35,244 bases of DNA from Rhodoblastus sp. GTDB taxonomy: Bacteria; Pseudomonadota; Alphaproteobacteria; Rhizobiales; Beijerinckiaceae. Position 1 is the first letter of the stretch. Each line of letters starts with the position of its first letter. The notes below the pieces were generated by a model. It saw only the letters and a list, made by a program, of their open reading frames with translations. It made no database searches and was not told where the DNA came from. A program made the position numbers and the translations under genes. Below are positions 1 to 6,784 of this stretch, piece by piece. The DNA lies in NCBI GenBank assembly GCA_020442275.1, contig JAGRKN010000029.1, forward strand, positions 1 to 35,244, read 5' to 3'.

Positions 1-98
1 CCGACGCCGATCGGGTTTTCCTGGTAGCGCGACCCGCTGAGAGACGAGCAGCCAGCGAGCAGAACGCACGCAAGAAGCGTGGCGGCGATTTTCAACAT
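1..98 (-). CDS. Partial small lipoprotein at the end of the T4SS operon (C-terminus outside window)
   Basis: The first 32 codons are present and the gene runs off the left edge. It begins with ATG at 96-98 and has a short hydrophobic signal ending in a lipobox (LLAGC, Cys17), followed by SSLSGSRYQENPIG. This predicts a lipid-anchored envelope protein. It follows the second VirB5-like gene after a 97-base gap on the same strand. In VirB and Trb loci that position is commonly taken by an entry-exclusion lipoprotein (EexN/TrbK) or by VirB7, and too little is visible to choose. A GGAG about 10 bases upstream could serve as ribosome binding site. The lipoprotein call is direct from the motif; the secretion role is inferred from context. 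Confidence 0.6.
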   Translation of the reverse strand, partial: MLKIAATLLACVLLAGCSSLSGSRYQENPIGV

Positions 99-108
99 TG
101 TTCCGAAA

Positions 109-121
109 CTCCGTGACGGAG
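109..121. promoter_or_regulatory. Perfect dyad CTCCGT-G-ACGGAG upstream of the lipoprotein
   Basis: A 6+1+6 perfect inverted repeat lies 11 bases upstream of the lipoprotein start, in a 97-base gap. The same ACGGA/TCCGT half-site appears in dyads in other gaps of this locus (2932-2948, 5564-5585). It may be an operator or a small RNA hairpin around the ribosome binding region. Function is inference. Confidence 0.35.
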
Positions 122-195
122 GAATGTGACTGTGCTGTCGATGGTAGCGAGCGTTATTCCGGCTGTCTACCGAAGGATGGCCGTTGTTTTTCCGT

Positions 196-1758
196 TCAAT
201 TAGCGGATTTGAAGGCCGTCGGCGCTGGCGCCGGGGCAAGGTCGGGGTCGTAGGCAATGAAATGCGTCTTCTGCGGATCTTGCGCGAGCAGATCGAGCGT
301 CGCGGTGATTGCCTGCGCCTTGGATTTCTGGTCGTCCGTGGATATCTCGGCGCCGAATGCGGTGATGAGGAGCCGGGCGTCTGAGACCGCCGCATTGATG
401 GCGGCGTCGACCGCGCCGGCGTCGTTCAGATTGACGCCAGCGGCCTTCGACAGTGCGTCGAGCTCGCTTGCGAGAATCTCCTTCAGGTTTGGCGTATCGG
501 CCGTCAGGGCGGCGTACCAGGCGGCCTGCTGGGCGGTGTCGAGAGCAGCATATATCTTGTCTCGCAGCAGTTCTGGCTCGGGCATGCATCCTTGCGTCTG
601 GCAAGTCGGCGTGCCGTAAGCGGCCGGGTTTGATGTGATCGTCTGGGTCGTCGCCATTGCTGCAGCGTTCTCTTGCGCAGTGCGCATTTCGGTCGACGGC
701 CAGTCGGCGGTGACGCCTTTCATGGCCTGCGTCATCAACGCGTTCGCGGCGGCGGTTCCGTCCGCATAGATCGCCGACAGCATTGCGACCAGCGTGTTTC
801 GCGCGTCGGCGGCGCTCGCGGCGGTCGCCTTCTGTTCATTTTCGATGCGGGTTGCGTCGATCCCGGCCAACGCCATTTCGTTCGCGGCTGCTGCGGCATT
901 GTGGATGTCGACCGCCTTCGTCATTGCGCTGTTGGCTGCGCCAAGCAAGGTGGCGGCCTTGTCTGTTGGCGGCGGCTTGTTCGGATTGGTGTAGGGCGAG
1001 TAGGCGCTGCCGCCCGGCGCGCCGCTGGCGCTGTTTTCTTCGGGACCGAGGGAAAGGGCTGAGGAGGAGCCGAACATTTCCAACATTGAGCCGGTGATGA
1101 CGTTCTTGTTGCGAAGCATCTGAAGCATGGCGAGCCTGATGCGATTTGCGATCGCGAGTTCGTCGCGCGTCGTGGTCGCTTTCTTCGCGTCGGCGACGAT
1201 CTTGTTGACTTCGTCGGTCTGCGTTTCGAATGCAGTGCGCGCGTGCAGGCCTGTTGCGACGGCGTTCACCTTAGCGTCGGTTGCGACAGCGATGCGGTCG
1301 GCATTATTGGTCGCGCTGCTGTAGAACATCTGGGCGATTGGGCCCTTGGAGCTTGCGATTGTCGAAAAGTCCGCGCCCGACAGGCTTGCGGGCGGCTTGA
1401 ACGACGCGAAGTTCTTCAAGGCGGTGATGTCGCTTCCGCCGGCCAACATCTTGAGCAGGGCCGCGGGATTGGATCCGATGCTTTTGAGCATGCTCTGCCA
1501 CTGCTGGAGCTGCTGGGCCATCGACATTAGTTTCTGCGCTTCCTGCTGAAGTTTGGCGACTTCGTTCGGCAGCTTGGCGGGATCGATGACGGGGCAGGGC
1601 TTCGGGCAGCAGAAGATGAGGTAGCCCTGCGGTGTCATACAGGGCGGAAAGGCCAGCGCGGCGCTCGGGCCGAGTACGAGCCCTGTTGGCGTTAGCGAGG
1701 CGAGCCAGGCGCTTGTCGCGACGATTGCCGCGATTCCGGTGAGGCGACGCGGTGTCAT
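196..1758 (-). CDS. Secreted, coiled-coil VirB5/TrbJ-like T4SS protein with N-terminal cysteines
   Basis: The 520-residue protein has an export signal (about residues 1-36, ending SAALA) and then a short cysteine-rich stretch with C40, C50, C51 and C55. A Gln/Leu-rich helix follows (about 65-100, LQQEAQKLMSMAQQLQQW) that is typical of TrbJ/VirB5-type pilus-associated proteins. The remainder is Ala-rich and helical, with a second cysteine pair (C386, C391) and a Pro/Ala tail. It starts 16 bases after the preceding VirB5-like gene and is probably cotranscribed. At 520 residues it is more than twice a usual VirB5 (about 220-260). It could be a minor pilin or adhesin tip, or a TrbJ-like factor with an added domain. 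The secreted and coiled-coil properties are visible; the family assignment rests on pattern and gene order. Confidence 0.6.
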   Translation of the reverse strand: MTPRRLTGIAAIVATSAWLASLTPTGLVLGPSAALAFPPCMTPQGYLIFCCPKPCPVIDPAKLPNEVAKLQQEAQKLMSMAQQLQQWQSMLKSIGSNPAALLKMLAGGSDITALKNFASFKPPASLSGADFSTIASSKGPIAQMFYSSATNNADRIAVATDAKVNAVATGLHARTAFETQTDEVNKIVADAKKATTTRDELAIANRIRLAMLQMLRNKNVITGSMLEMFGSSSALSLGPEENSASGAPGGSAYSPYTNPNKPPPTDKAATLLGAANSAMTKAVDIHNAAAAANEMALAGIDATRIENEQKATAASAADARNTLVAMLSAIYADGTAAANALMTQAMKGVTADWPSTEMRTAQENAAAMATTQTITSNPAAYGTPTCQTQGCMPEPELLRDKIYAALDTAQQAAWYAALTADTPNLKEILASELDALSKAAGVNLNDAGAVDAAINAAVSDARLLITAFGAEISTDDQKSKAQAITATLDLLAQDPQKTHFIAYDPDLAPAPAPTAFKSAN

Positions 1759-1774
1759 GGAGTGGCCCTTCGGG

Positions 1775-2548
1775 TTAGTTCTTCGCCTGGCTTTGGATGG
1801 CGTCGTTCTGGATGGCGGCAGCGCCCTGCAGATGCAGCAGGCTTGCGATCTGCGCGTTGTTTTGTTGCAGCTGCTCGAGGATCTTCAGCATGATCGCGTT
1901 GTTGGCTGCGATGTCGCCTCTCAGGTCTGTCGCGGCTTTTGCCGACGAGGCGAGCGTGGTCAGGTCAGTCTGCCCCTGCGTGTTCAGTGTCGTGCGGCCC
2001 TGGAGGCCGGCTGCAAAGGCGTTTGCGGCTGCCTCGCGGGTCGCTGCCGCGCGAGCTGCCGTCAGACCTTCGGCCTGTGATTGCGTGATATTGCCGTCGG
2101 CCGGCGCATACAGGGTAGACATCAGAGACGACTTCGTGCCGCCGATGCCCTCTCCGGATTTCGCATAGAGGCTTTGCAGGCTGGAAAGCGCGGTGGTGAA
2201 CGAAGAGTTGCTTTGGAGTCGGCTCGAAAAGCCGGACGTGTTCATCTGCGGCGTCAGGCCGTTGAGCACGTTCTTGAACTGGCCGACATTGATGCCTGTC
2301 AGCTGCTGCAGGATGCCCATGATCGAGCCAGGGCCGAACTGACCGATAGCCTGCTGCACCTTCTGGACCGTGCCGAAGATCTGCTGAAGCTGGCCGAGCT
2401 GACTTTTGACGGTCGACAGGGTCTCGGTGATCTTCAGCAGGCTCGAATTGTCGAGGACGGCGACCTGCGCATTCGCCGGCGGCAACGGCGCCATCAGGCT
2501 GACGGCCAGAACGAGAGCGTATTTCATGGTCGAACGCAGGAATTTCAT
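1775..2548 (-). CDS. VirB5-like minor pilus / T4SS periplasmic protein
   Basis: The protein has 257 residues from the ATG at 2546-2548. I prefer this to an upstream in-frame TTG at 2597-2599 because a good signal peptide begins here (about residues 1-27, cleavage after ANA). The mature part is helical and Gln-rich (SQLGQLQQIFGTVQKVQQAI), as in VirB5/TrbJ proteins that decorate the T-pilus and contact recipients. It lies between the small acidic protein gene and a second, larger VirB5-like gene on the same strand, so two VirB5-type subunits follow VirB4. No catalytic motif is expected or seen. The T4SS assignment is well supported by neighbours; the precise subfamily is not resolved. Confidence 0.65.
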   Translation of the reverse strand: MKFLRSTMKYALVLAVSLMAPLPPANAQVAVLDNSSLLKITETLSTVKSQLGQLQQIFGTVQKVQQAIGQFGPGSIMGILQQLTGINVGQFKNVLNGLTPQMNTSGFSSRLQSNSSFTTALSSLQSLYAKSGEGIGGTKSSLMSTLYAPADGNITQSQAEGLTAARAAATREAAANAFAAGLQGRTTLNTQGQTDLTTLASSAKAATDLRGDIAANNAIMLKILEQLQQNNAQIASLLHLQGAAAIQNDAIQSQAKN

Positions 2549-2603
2549 GGGTTTGTCCGCTGAAAAAGGCGGCGGCTCGGAGCGCCGAGCCGCCTTCAAG
2601 GCA

Positions 2604-2822
2604 TCAGGCGATCGCGCGGGCGCGGTCGTGGAGCGCTTCTTTGGCGGCCGCCTGGGCGTCCGCGATGTCGGAGGCGTCGCGCTCGAGTTCGTCCATCACC
2701 TGGTCGACGATATGGGCGTTCGCCGGGTCGTTCGGGTCGAATTCCGGGAAATTGTCGTCATCGAGGATGCCGTGCGGCTGCGCGACGATGGCGCGAGCAT
2801 CTTTATGGGACATGTGGTTCAT
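2604..2822 (-). CDS. Small acidic cytosolic protein of the T4SS operon, unknown function
   Basis: This 72-residue protein starts at the ATG 2820-2822; a second ATG at 2811-2813 is possible. It has no signal peptide or membrane segment and is strongly acidic, with a D/E/N-rich centre (ILDDDNFPEFDPNDP) followed by an Ala/Asp helix. I do not recognise the family. It lies between virB4 (196 bases upstream) and the VirB5-like gene (55 bases downstream), so it may be the first gene of a second transcription unit driven from the 2823-3018 gap. A cytosolic chaperone or regulator is conceivable, but nothing in the sequence proves it. Confidence 0.55.
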   Translation of the reverse strand: MNHMSHKDARAIVAQPHGILDDDNFPEFDPNDPANAHIVDQVMDELERDASDIADAQAAAKEALHDRARAIA

Positions 2823-2931
2823 TGATCGCCTCGTTTGATAGCAGCGCCGGGCAGCCGACGCTGATGCAGGGAGACGGATTCACCGATACGCGAGACGGGC
2901 TGGCCGTACGGAAGAGTGGAGCCGCCGGCGC

Positions 2932-2948
2932 ACGGAATAATATTCCGT
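2932..2948. promoter_or_regulatory. Perfect 17-bp palindrome ACGGAATA-A-TATTCCGT in the virB4/virB5 gap
   Basis: This perfect 8+1+8 inverted repeat is the most A+T-rich patch of the 196-base gap between virB4 and the small acidic gene. It is flanked by two imperfect direct copies of a related word (TGGCCGTACGGA at about 2911 and TGGCCGGTACGGA at about 2978). The arrangement suits a transcription-factor operator or promoter in front of the downstream VirB5 group. No T-run follows it, so a terminator is unlikely. Confidence 0.45.
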
Positions 2949-3018
2949 TGGACGTCCATGCGCCGGGATCAAGTGTGGCCGGTACGGAGTATCCTGTAAA
3001 GAGGCAGTTACTCCGCTT

Positions 3019-5553
3019 TCAGGCGGCTTTCTTGGCGAATTCGCCAGACAGGTAGGACGGAACGAATTCGCGATCGCCGTACTTGTCGCGGGCCTCCCGC
3101 ATCTCGCGGACTGCGAGCGCTCCGGAATTGAAGATCTTCATGTACTGGCCGAGAATCCGGAAATCGATGTTCAGGATCGCGGATTCTCCCGTGCTGTATT
3201 TCTTGACGAGCACGGCGTAAGGGAATTCGCGGTAGTCTTTGCCGATGACGAAGTCGATTTCTGCTTCGCTCAGGCCCCATGTGGCGTAGTCGGAGGCCTG
3301 CGAGTTCCGGTTACGGAAGAAAAAGACTGTTTGGCACTGCTGACGGATCATGTCTCCGACGCCGGTTGCATCGACAGCGTTCGGAGTCTGAAAGGCCAAG
3401 ATAAAGCTTTGCCTGAGTTTTCTACCCTCCCTGAGTCCGACGTTCAGGAAGTTACTGGTGAACAGGGCCGATGACGAAATCATAGGCGCGGTCTCGTCGA
3501 TGAAGATCAGCGACGGGTCGCCAGTTTCCTGAGAAACCGTGCGGATTTTGTGCACGAAATAGTCGATGACCGGAGGGGCGAGCTTGGGATCGGACAGAAC
3601 GGTCGTCATGTCCAGGCCAACGAGGCGCCGGGTTTTCAGGTCGAGGCTGTCGGTTTCTCCGTTGAAGTAATTTCCGAACTGTAAGGGGTCGCCCCACGGG
3701 GCGACGTTGCGTCGCATCCGGCCGCCGGCCTCGAAGACGAGGTCGGAGAGGGTGGTCAGGGTGCGATGGCGTTCATCCAGATTGGGGTCGAAGATGGTCT
3801 GGATGGCGCGGGCGATTTCGCCTTCGTCCTTGGCGTCGTGGGCTTCGCCGATCAGGGCGAGCCAGCGCCGCAGGAAAGTCCGGTTTGCGGGCGTGTCCTG
3901 CATTTTGAGCGGGTTCATCTGGATCCGGCGGCCGGCGTCGTCGAACGTCAGATATTCGCCTCCGGAGCAGCGGACGAAGGATTCACAGCCTGAAAGGCGG
4001 TCGAAAAGGTAGACGCGTAGGTTCGGGATCGACAACGCCATGGCGGCGGCAAACGTCACCATCACGGTCTTGCCGGAGCCTGTGGGGCCGATCGCGAGGC
4101 AATGGGCGACGGTTTCCTTGTCGGCGCCCGTCTCGGCCGACATTTGTGACGGCTCGGCGTGGAACTGGAAGGCGTAAGGCTGGCCGTCGACGGTCGGAAG
4201 GAAGCAGATTGGGCGCTGAGCCCAGTTGGAGGTCAGGATGCCTTCGTTCGGGCGCTGCAGATAGAGGTTGCTTGCGACGTTCGAGGACAGGTACCGGAAT
4301 AGCCGCGGCCACTGCTTGTCCGCCGGGAACTGCGAGAACCATGTCGCCTGAGCATGTATGCCCTCGCGGACAGTCGTCGCGCCTGTGGCGGCTAGCGCGG
4401 CGTGGACGCTGGCTTCGCTTTCGAGGCATTCGTCCGGAGTGCGCCCATAGACGAGGATCCAGGCTGCATAGTCATGCAGCGTTGCACGGTTTGCTGAATC
4501 CTGGCCTTCGATCATCGTCAGCACGTCGTCTATTTCGTAACTGGCGTTGGTCGATAGGCGCATGAACGGCGCGTTCGCGCGCTCGATCTTGAGATTGAGC
4601 ATATCGCGGGAGGGATCGTGGGGCCTGACGGCCTGATAGACCGTCATTTCTATGGGCAGGCCCAGGACCGTGCGCATTACCTGTTCCGACGTCTTGTCGC
4701 CGCAGTCACGCAGGCCAACGATGACGGCGTAGCGGTTTTCGCGTCCATTGGAGAAGCGGATCATTCCGCGCTTCTCGTTCTTCGTGAACGAGATGCGGTC
4801 GGCTGTCAGGAGGCGCGAGACGCGATCCTGCCACGCAATGCCGGTTGGCGTCGGGTGGCTGATTGGAGAGCAGAGGCGAGCGAGAAAGGCGAGCGGGCCG
4901 CGCTCGAGCTCGTAGGGTGTCGCTGCGCGGCGGGTTGGCTCCTGGAGAACCGTGACGCTGTAAAGCGACATGGTGTTACGAAAGAAGCCAATCGCCTTCT
5001 CAAACTTTTGGCCGGCCTCTTCGTAATTTTTCGCTGTCAGGCTGATCAATGCATAGGTGCGCAGCTGAAAAATACGGTCGAAGCGGCTGTTCCAGGCAGT
5101 CTGGACCTTGTCGAGCAGGGGAATGGGGTGCTTGGGCGGCGCTTCGATCTGGCGCGGCGACTTCAACTGGAAGAATCGCATCTCGTCGACGCCGTTCTTG
5201 AAGGCGTCGTCGAGCATGATCTTTCGCGCGTGAAACAGGTCGAGGCGGCCAAGGCCCGCGCCGTCCGTGTAGGCGGCCAGCGAAAGCTCCGCCCCGCCTA
5301 TCTCGACGACCTGCGCCCAGGTGTCGTTGATGCAGGCGATCGTCTTGCCGTCGGGCATGAGCCGCAGGAATGGCAGAAAATCGGCAAGTGAATTCTGTTG
5401 TGGCGGCGGCTGGAGACGGTCTGCGATCGACGGGATGGCAAAAGCTGCGCCTGCGACAGCTGCGCCGGCGCCAAGGAGCGTCCCGAGGATCTTGAACAGA
5501 CCGGCGTTGTTGACGACGAGATTGATCGTTTCTGCAACGGAATCAGAAAGCAT
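3019..5553 (-). CDS. virB4: VirB4/TrbE-type T4SS ATPase
   Basis: VirB4 is the cytoplasmic/inner-membrane ATPase that powers pilus assembly and substrate transfer. The protein has 844 residues, a normal VirB4 length. The N-terminus carries a hydrophobic segment (about residues 18-42). The middle is the CagE/TrbE/VirB domain. The C-terminal RecA-like ATPase has Walker A GPTGSGKT (489-496) and Walker B SLIFIDE (681-687, with D686 and E687). The region after about 710 (AFQTPNAVDATGVGDMIRQQ) matches the usual VirB4 Gln sensor segment. It follows the VirB3-like gene after 67 bases that contain a hairpin, and precedes the small acidic protein. Membrane-anchored N-termini are seen in TrbE/VirB3-B4-type proteins, but here VirB3 is a separate gene. 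All key catalytic residues are present, so it should be functional. Confidence 0.93.
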   Translation of the reverse strand: MLSDSVAETINLVVNNAGLFKILGTLLGAGAAVAGAAFAIPSIADRLQPPPQQNSLADFLPFLRLMPDGKTIACINDTWAQVVEIGGAELSLAAYTDGAGLGRLDLFHARKIMLDDAFKNGVDEMRFFQLKSPRQIEAPPKHPIPLLDKVQTAWNSRFDRIFQLRTYALISLTAKNYEEAGQKFEKAIGFFRNTMSLYSVTVLQEPTRRAATPYELERGPLAFLARLCSPISHPTPTGIAWQDRVSRLLTADRISFTKNEKRGMIRFSNGRENRYAVIVGLRDCGDKTSEQVMRTVLGLPIEMTVYQAVRPHDPSRDMLNLKIERANAPFMRLSTNASYEIDDVLTMIEGQDSANRATLHDYAAWILVYGRTPDECLESEASVHAALAATGATTVREGIHAQATWFSQFPADKQWPRLFRYLSSNVASNLYLQRPNEGILTSNWAQRPICFLPTVDGQPYAFQFHAEPSQMSAETGADKETVAHCLAIGPTGSGKTVMVTFAAAMALSIPNLRVYLFDRLSGCESFVRCSGGEYLTFDDAGRRIQMNPLKMQDTPANRTFLRRWLALIGEAHDAKDEGEIARAIQTIFDPNLDERHRTLTTLSDLVFEAGGRMRRNVAPWGDPLQFGNYFNGETDSLDLKTRRLVGLDMTTVLSDPKLAPPVIDYFVHKIRTVSQETGDPSLIFIDETAPMISSSALFTSNFLNVGLREGRKLRQSFILAFQTPNAVDATGVGDMIRQQCQTVFFFRNRNSQASDYATWGLSEAEIDFVIGKDYREFPYAVLVKKYSTGESAILNIDFRILGQYMKIFNSGALAVREMREARDKYGDREFVPSYLSGEFAKKAA

Positions 5554-5563
5554 GGGGACGCCT

Positions 5564-5585
5564 GACGGACAAATGTTGGTCCGTC
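5564..5585 (-). promoter_or_regulatory. Hairpin just upstream of the virB4 start
   Basis: GACGGAC and GTCCGTC form a perfect 7-bp stem with an 8-base loop. The stem ends 11 bases before the virB4 ATG on the transcribed strand, so the mRNA hairpin would sit beside the ribosome binding region. It lies in the 67-base gap after the VirB3-like gene. It could modulate virB4 translation or be a protein-binding dyad. There is no T-run, so it is not a standard terminator. Confidence 0.35.
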
Positions 5586-5620
5586 GATGATGCCGTGCGC
5601 CCTACCGATCTGCAAGGCAA

Positions 5621-5920
5621 TTACGGATGGTATTCGGCCTCGTATGTCGGCCCGATCGCGTGCGCCTTTCGAATTGTCGAATGGAACGTCGCCATCAGCG
5701 TCGAAAGGTGCGGCTCGCGATTGTAGAGGCCGATCAATCCGACGTGGATCACGATCAGCAGGAGCATGAAAAACACCGGAAAAGGCAGGTCCGCCAGCGA
5801 CGCGACCGTAAACATGATCGTGCATATGCCGATCGATACGAATGCCGGGCCCTCGGGCGCGCCGGCGAACTGCTTGGGCATCGAAATCGGTCGGAAGATC
5901 TTTACCTGGATGTCCTGCAT
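5621..5920 (-). CDS. VirB3/TrbD-like T4SS inner-membrane protein
   Basis: The 99-residue protein has the VirB3 layout: a short cytosolic N-terminus (KIFRPISMPKQFAGAPEG), two closely spaced hydrophobic segments (about 27-45 and 48-66), then a polar tail beginning REPHLSTL. VirB3 is a small inner-membrane partner of VirB4 needed for pilus assembly. It lies directly upstream of virB4 and 22 bases after another small membrane protein, as expected for a virB2-virB3-virB4 order. The sequence is too short for a certain call alone; position and topology together make it likely. Confidence 0.75.
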   Translation of the reverse strand: MQDIQVKIFRPISMPKQFAGAPEGPAFVSIGICTIMFTVASLADLPFPVFFMLLLIVIHVGLIGLYNREPHLSTLMATFHSTIRKAHAIGPTYEAEYHP

Positions 5921-5942
5921 GTCGGGTCGCGGGGTTTGTTGA

Positions 5943-6245
5943 TCAGACAGGTATTGGGCGGATAAATGCGAGCAGGGTCAAGTCGAGGCCTGCAAGCGGT
6001 ACGCCGATGGCGAAGAAGGCGACATAGCGGGCAATGGCGTGGGAGTTCGCAAAGCTGATCGCGGCGAACGACGGAAGAACGAGAGCTGCTGCGAGGATTT
6101 CTCCGAGCACGATTGCATCTGGCGAGAGCGAAAGCGAAACCCAGCCTGTTCGAATGGAAATGGACAGTAGAAGCAGCTCGACGAGTGCAATTGCGAAATA
6201 GATTGCGGTCGGCGTGAGGCCGGGTTTTTCGAGCAATTTGTCCAT
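5943..6245 (-). CDS. Small multi-pass membrane protein between the pilin and VirB3-like genes
   Basis: This 100-residue protein has three or four hydrophobic segments (about 12-32, 45-65 and 72-95) and little soluble sequence. I do not recognise a family. It sits where virB2 and virB3 are usually adjacent, 65 bases after the pilin gene and 22 bases before the VirB3-like gene. It is probably cotranscribed with them and acts in the inner membrane, perhaps in pilin insertion or processing. A strong hairpin lies immediately upstream in the gap from the pilin gene. The T4SS role is an inference from position. Confidence 0.6.
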   Translation of the reverse strand: MDKLLEKPGLTPTAIYFAIALVELLLLSISIRTGWVSLSLSPDAIVLGEILAAALVLPSFAAISFANSHAIARYVAFFAIGVPLAGLDLTLLAFIRPIPV

Positions 6246-6262
6246 AGTGGGTCGTCCCTTAC

Positions 6263-6289
6263 GTCCGGGGATCAGATCGATCCCCGGAC
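6263..6289 (-). promoter_or_regulatory. Strong 11-bp hairpin between the pilin gene and the rest of the operon
   Basis: GTCCGGGGATC and GATCCCCGGAC pair perfectly over 11 bp with a 5-base loop, in the 65-base gap after the VirB2-like gene. No T-run follows on the transcribed strand, so full termination is not expected. Such intercistronic stems after a pilin gene often protect the 3' end or cause partial termination, giving more pilin than downstream subunits. That role is inferred. Confidence 0.5.
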
Positions 6290-6310
6290 CGAACTATTGA
6301 CAAGTACATA

Positions 6311-6670
6311 TTATTTGGCGAAAGTATCGCCGAGGTCAGCGGGATTGAAGCTGATCGATCCACTTGAAGTATTGCCAGTAGTAGCGAAAGAAATAAACGC
6401 TGCGGCAGCACTCAATAGTACGAGCCCGCCGATCAAGCCCGCCAGATGCTTGAAGTTGAAGCGGCCGAAATACGCCATTACTGCAATGGCGACGATGCCG
6501 AAGCCAGCAATAATGAACGCAATAGTGCGAACATTCTGGAAAGTAGTGTTCGCCTTGGTCTGCAGATTGGCGAAAATGTCGGTCGAGCCGGTCGCAAATG
6601 CTGGCTCGACGCAGAGCACTGCGGCGATGGCGATCGCGATGAGCGCGATCACGGCGTTCTTGGACTTCAT
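6311..6670 (-). CDS. VirB2/TrbC-like conjugative pilin
   Basis: This 119-residue protein has a signal peptide (about residues 1-26, ending AFA), a short mature N-terminus (TGSTDIFANLQTKANTTFQN), and two hydrophobic helices (about 47-69 and 76-97) joined by a basic loop (GRFNFKH). This is the VirB2/TrbC pilin pattern; such proteins are processed and polymerised into the conjugative pilus. It comes first among the T4SS genes and 114 bases after the DnaB-like gene. A strong hairpin follows its stop. Size and topology fit well; primary sequence is poorly conserved in this family, so the call rests on architecture and context. Confidence 0.78.
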   Translation of the reverse strand: MKSKNAVIALIAIAIAAVLCVEPAFATGSTDIFANLQTKANTTFQNVRTIAFIIAGFGIVAIAVMAYFGRFNFKHLAGLIGGLVLLSAAAAFISFATTGNTSSGSISFNPADLGDTFAK

Positions 6671-6740
6671 GGCGGCATCCTGGGTTGCGGGTTGCGTTAC
6701 TCCGGCGATGGAAGCGGCCGGAGCAATCGCAATTATCCGT

Positions 6741-6771
6741 TTTTCCGCGCGATCCGTCTAGATGCGGAAAA
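6741..6771. repeat. Inverted repeat in the helicase-pilin gap
   Basis: TTTTCCGC (6741-6748) and GCGGAAAA (6764-6771) form an 8-bp inverted repeat with a 15-base spacer, between the DnaB-like gene and the pilin gene. On the minus strand the word ACGGAT occurs three times here, echoing the ACGGA half-sites in other gaps of the locus. The region could hold a pilin promoter and operator; I see no convincing -35/-10 pair. Confidence 0.3.
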
Positions 6772-6784
6772 TCCGTCAGGATGA

